The translations under genes and the position numbers were made by a program. A stretch of DNA of 64,000 bases. It comes from Vicinamibacteria bacterium (GTDB taxonomy: Bacteria; Acidobacteriota; Vicinamibacteria; Vicinamibacterales; UBA8438). The stretch spans positions 1 through 64,000 of the forward strand of contig JAJEFC010000015.1 of assembly GCA_022820675.1 (NCBI GenBank), given 5' to 3'. Under the pieces are notes generated by a model. It was not told the origin of the DNA. It made no database searches and worked only from the letters and a program-made list of their open reading frames with translations. This document shows positions 61,697 to 64,000 of this stretch, piece by piece; within the stretch, counting starts at the first letter, position 1, and each line of letters starts with the position of its first letter.

Positions 61697-64000
61697 GTGT
61701 TCGAGAAGGTTGGCGGATGGTGGAGCGTGAGAGTTCGCCGGCGTGCGCGCGCAATCGCGCCGGCATTCGTCGTTGCGTTGCTGTCGGCGGCGTCGCCGGG
61801 GCTCGCGCAGGCGCAGGGCGTCGTCACCGGCGTGGTGACCGACGACACCGGCGGCGTGCTGCCCGGCGCGGCGGTGGCGGTCGAGACCGCGGCCGGGGAC
61901 CTGTTCGCGGTGAGCGACGAGACCGGCCGGTACACCGTCCGGGACGTGCCGTCGGGCCCCGCGACGCTGGTGGTGCGGCTGGTGAACTTCTCGACCGGCC
62001 GCGTCGACTTCACGGCGACGGCGGGCGAGCCGGTCACCGTCGACGTGCAGCTCGCGCTCGCCATTACCGCCGACGTCGTCGTCACCGGCAGCCGCACCTT
62101 CCGGAACATCGCCGACCTCGACGACCCGCGCGAGAACCTCGTGGGGGTCGCGAGCTCGGCGAGCGTCGGCGCCGTCACCGCCGCCCAGCTCGAGGCGCGG
62201 CCCATCATGCGGCCGGGCGAGGTCCTCGAGTCGGTGCCCGGGTTCATCGTCAGCCAGCACAGCGGCGAGGGCAAGGCCAACCAGTACTACCTGCGCGGCT
62301 TCAACCTCGACCACGGCTCCGACTTCGCGACCACCCTCGCCGGCGTGCCCCTGAACGAGTCGTCCGGCGCCCACGCCCACGGCTACACCGACGTCAACCA
62401 GCTCATCCCCGAGCTGGTCAGCGGCGTGCAGTACACCAAGGGCCCGTACTTCGCCGAGCACGGCGACGTCTCGGCCGCCGGCTCCGCGAACATCAGCTAC
62501 GTGAACCGGCTCGACCGGCCGCTGTTCAGCCTCAGCGCCGGCGGGCAGGGGTGGGGGCGGGCCCTCGGCGCGGTGTCGCCGCAGGTGGCCGGCGGCGACC
62601 TCCTGATGGCCCTCGAGCTCGGCAGGAACGACGGCCCGTGGGAGCTCGAGGACAACATGCGGAAGGCGAACGGGGTGATCCGGTACAGCCGGGGCGACCT
62701 GCGGAACGCCTTCTCGCTGACCGCGATGGGCTACGACGGCGACTGGAACGCGACCGACCAGATTCCGCGGCGCGCGGTCGAGCAGGGGCTGATCACGCGG
62801 TTCGGCAACGTCGACCCCACCGACGCCGGCCGCGCCTTCCGCTACTCGCTGGCGTTCGACGGCCTGCGGTCCCGCGCGAACCAGTCGACGCGGGTGACCG
62901 CCTACGCGCTGCGCGGCGGGCTGAACCTGTTCCAGAACTTCACCTACTTCCTGGAGAACCCGGTGGACGGCGACCAGGTCGAGCAGGAAGGGCAGCGCTG
63001 GAGCTCGGGGGCCCGGGTGGTGCACCGGCGCCTGGGCCGGGTCCTGAACCGGCCCGCCGAATCGTCGGTGGGGGCGTCGGTGCGCAACGACGCGGTCAGC
63101 ACCGTCGGCCTCTACAACACCATCGCGAGGCGCCGCACCAACACCATCCGCGACGATGCGGTCGGGCAGACCACGGTCGGCCTGTTCGCCCAGAGCGAGA
63201 TCGAGTGGAACCCCGTGTTCCGGACCACGCTGGGGATGCGCGGCGACCTCTACCGCTACGAGGTCGTCGCGCAGAACCCCCTGAACTCAGGAAGCGGCGA
63301 CACCGCGCTCGTGAGCCCCAAGCTCACCGCGGTGCTCGGGCCGTGGGCCGGCAGCGAGATCTACCTCAACTACGGCCGGGGCTTCCACAGCAACGACCCC
63401 CGGGCCGCGACCGTCCGCGTCGACCCCGCCAGCGGCGACCCCGTCGACCGCGAGGACCCCCTGGTGCCCGCCCGCGGCGGCGAGGTGGGCTTCCGCACCG
63501 TGGCCCTGTCGGGGCTGCAGTCCACGGTCGCCCTGTGGTACCTCTCGTTCGACTCCGAGCTCCTGTTCGTGGGCGACGCGGGCATCACCGAGGCGAGCCG
63601 GCCCAGCCGCCGGTGGGGCGTCGAGTGGACCAACTACGCCCGCTTCACGCCCTGGATGACCGGCGAGGTCGACCTGTCGTTCTCGCGGGCGCGGTTCTCC
63701 GACGTCGATCCGGCCGGCAGCTTCATTCCCGGCGCCCTCGACCGGGTCGTCGGCGGCGCCCTCACCGTCGAGCCCACCCGCCGCGTGTTCGGCAGCGTCC
63801 GGCTGCGCCACTTCGGCCCCCGCCCGCTGATCGAGGACGCCTCGGTCCGCTCCGAGGCCACCACCATCTGGAACGGCGAGGTCGGCTTCCGCGTGAACGA
63901 GCGCATGAACGTCACCCTCGAGGGCTTCAACCTGCTGAACAGCGACGTGTCCGACATCGACTACTTCTACCTGTCGCGGCTGCCTGGCGAGCCGCTCGAG
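61697..64000 (+). CDS. TonB-dependent receptor with carboxypeptidase-regulatory-like domain, cut by window edge
   Basis: 768 codons visible, open to the right edge. The GTG at 61697 has TGGAGGG upstream. Signal peptide (FVVALLSAASPGLAQAQ), a short regulatory-like beta domain (VVTGVVTDDTGGVLPGAAVA), then the plug (RPGEVLESVPGFIVSQHSGE, YYLRGFNLDHGSDFATTLAG) and most of the barrel, up to LEGFNLLNSDVSDIDYFY, which lies close to the usual C terminus. The motif HAHGYTDVNQLIPEL is typical of siderophore or metal-type TonB receptors rather than the Oar type at 22488. The substrate cannot be read. Confidence 0.92.
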   Translation, partial: MFEKVGGWWSVRVRRRARAIAPAFVVALLSAASPGLAQAQGVVTGVVTDDTGGVLPGAAVAVETAAGDLFAVSDETGRYTVRDVPSGPATLVVRLVNFSTGRVDFTATAGEPVTVDVQLALAITADVVVTGSRTFRNIADLDDPRENLVGVASSASVGAVTAAQLEARPIMRPGEVLESVPGFIVSQHSGEGKANQYYLRGFNLDHGSDFATTLAGVPLNESSGAHAHGYTDVNQLIPELVSGVQYTKGPYFAEHGDVSAAGSANISYVNRLDRPLFSLSAGGQGWGRALGAVSPQVAGGDLLMALELGRNDGPWELEDNMRKANGVIRYSRGDLRNAFSLTAMGYDGDWNATDQIPRRAVEQGLITRFGNVDPTDAGRAFRYSLAFDGLRSRANQSTRVTAYALRGGLNLFQNFTYFLENPVDGDQVEQEGQRWSSGARVVHRRLGRVLNRPAESSVGASVRNDAVSTVGLYNTIARRRTNTIRDDAVGQTTVGLFAQSEIEWNPVFRTTLGMRGDLYRYEVVAQNPLNSGSGDTALVSPKLTAVLGPWAGSEIYLNYGRGFHSNDPRAATVRVDPASGDPVDREDPLVPARGGEVGFRTVALSGLQSTVALWYLSFDSELLFVGDAGITEASRPSRRWGVEWTNYARFTPWMTGEVDLSFSRARFSDVDPAGSFIPGALDRVVGGALTVEPTRRVFGSVRLRHFGPRPLIEDASVRSEATTIWNGEVGFRVNERMNVTLEGFNLLNSDVSDIDYFYLSRLPGEPLE

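Overview
The window reads as chromosomal DNA of a high-GC Gram-negative bacterium, most likely an acidobacterium of the Vicinamibacteria kind. The reasons are Oar-type TonB receptors with an N-terminal carboxypeptidase-regulatory-like domain, several exported PQQ beta-propeller dehydrogenases, fragments of the N-terminal prefix of acidobacterial orphan permeases, and many exported proteins of unknown function that begin with the signature PWGDPDLQGIW. This placement is inference; no rRNA or universal marker gene is present.

Left part (1-20 kb), mostly intact housekeeping-like genes: an RND efflux adaptor (cut by the edge) with its outer-membrane factor; a diheme-type cytochrome b; small exported proteins; an exported c-type cytochrome fused to a copper-monooxygenase-like domain; an internally deleted FAD monooxygenase; a small defence locus at 9.7-13.3 kb (intact DNA methyltransferase, frameshifted endonuclease, and a convergent nuclease-like gene broken by a 10-bp duplication); a PQQ dehydrogenase; a membrane-anchored coiled coil; an ABC-2 exporter; and a large CBM9/beta-barrel protein.

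Middle part (20.06-57.54 kb), probably an old island. A 5' half of tRNA-Arg(ACG) lies at 20058, an intact tRNA-Arg(ACG) in the same orientation at 57466, and a decayed tyrosine recombinase just before the intact tRNA. The region carries a TonB receptor, M28 and M4 peptidases, FG-GAP repeat proteins, a caspase-Sel1 protein, cupins, and many duplicated and broken gene copies.

Two features tie this middle part together. One is a cassette of an ECF sigma factor plus a transmembrane Ser/Thr kinase, present as one nearly complete copy (the kinase is cut by an amber codon) and at least four partial copies or relics. The other is a 28-bp bipartite element (ACCGTTCGGT-N10-CATCCGTC, fixed spacing, seven copies). 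It sits beside each sigma copy or relic and at the 5' side of the M4 peptidase, kinase, caspase-Sel1 and FG-GAP genes. I infer an ECF/kinase-controlled regulon of exported proteins. A 105-residue module built from 38+38+29-residue repeats (TxxHxxELR core) occurs at the N or C terminus of several of these exported proteins and may be a shared sorting or docking unit.

Right part (57.5-64 kb) is again intact: a second PQQ dehydrogenase, a Tat-exported threonine-aldolase-like PLP enzyme, and a TonB receptor running off the edge. All calls come from reading the sequence; no database search was possible.
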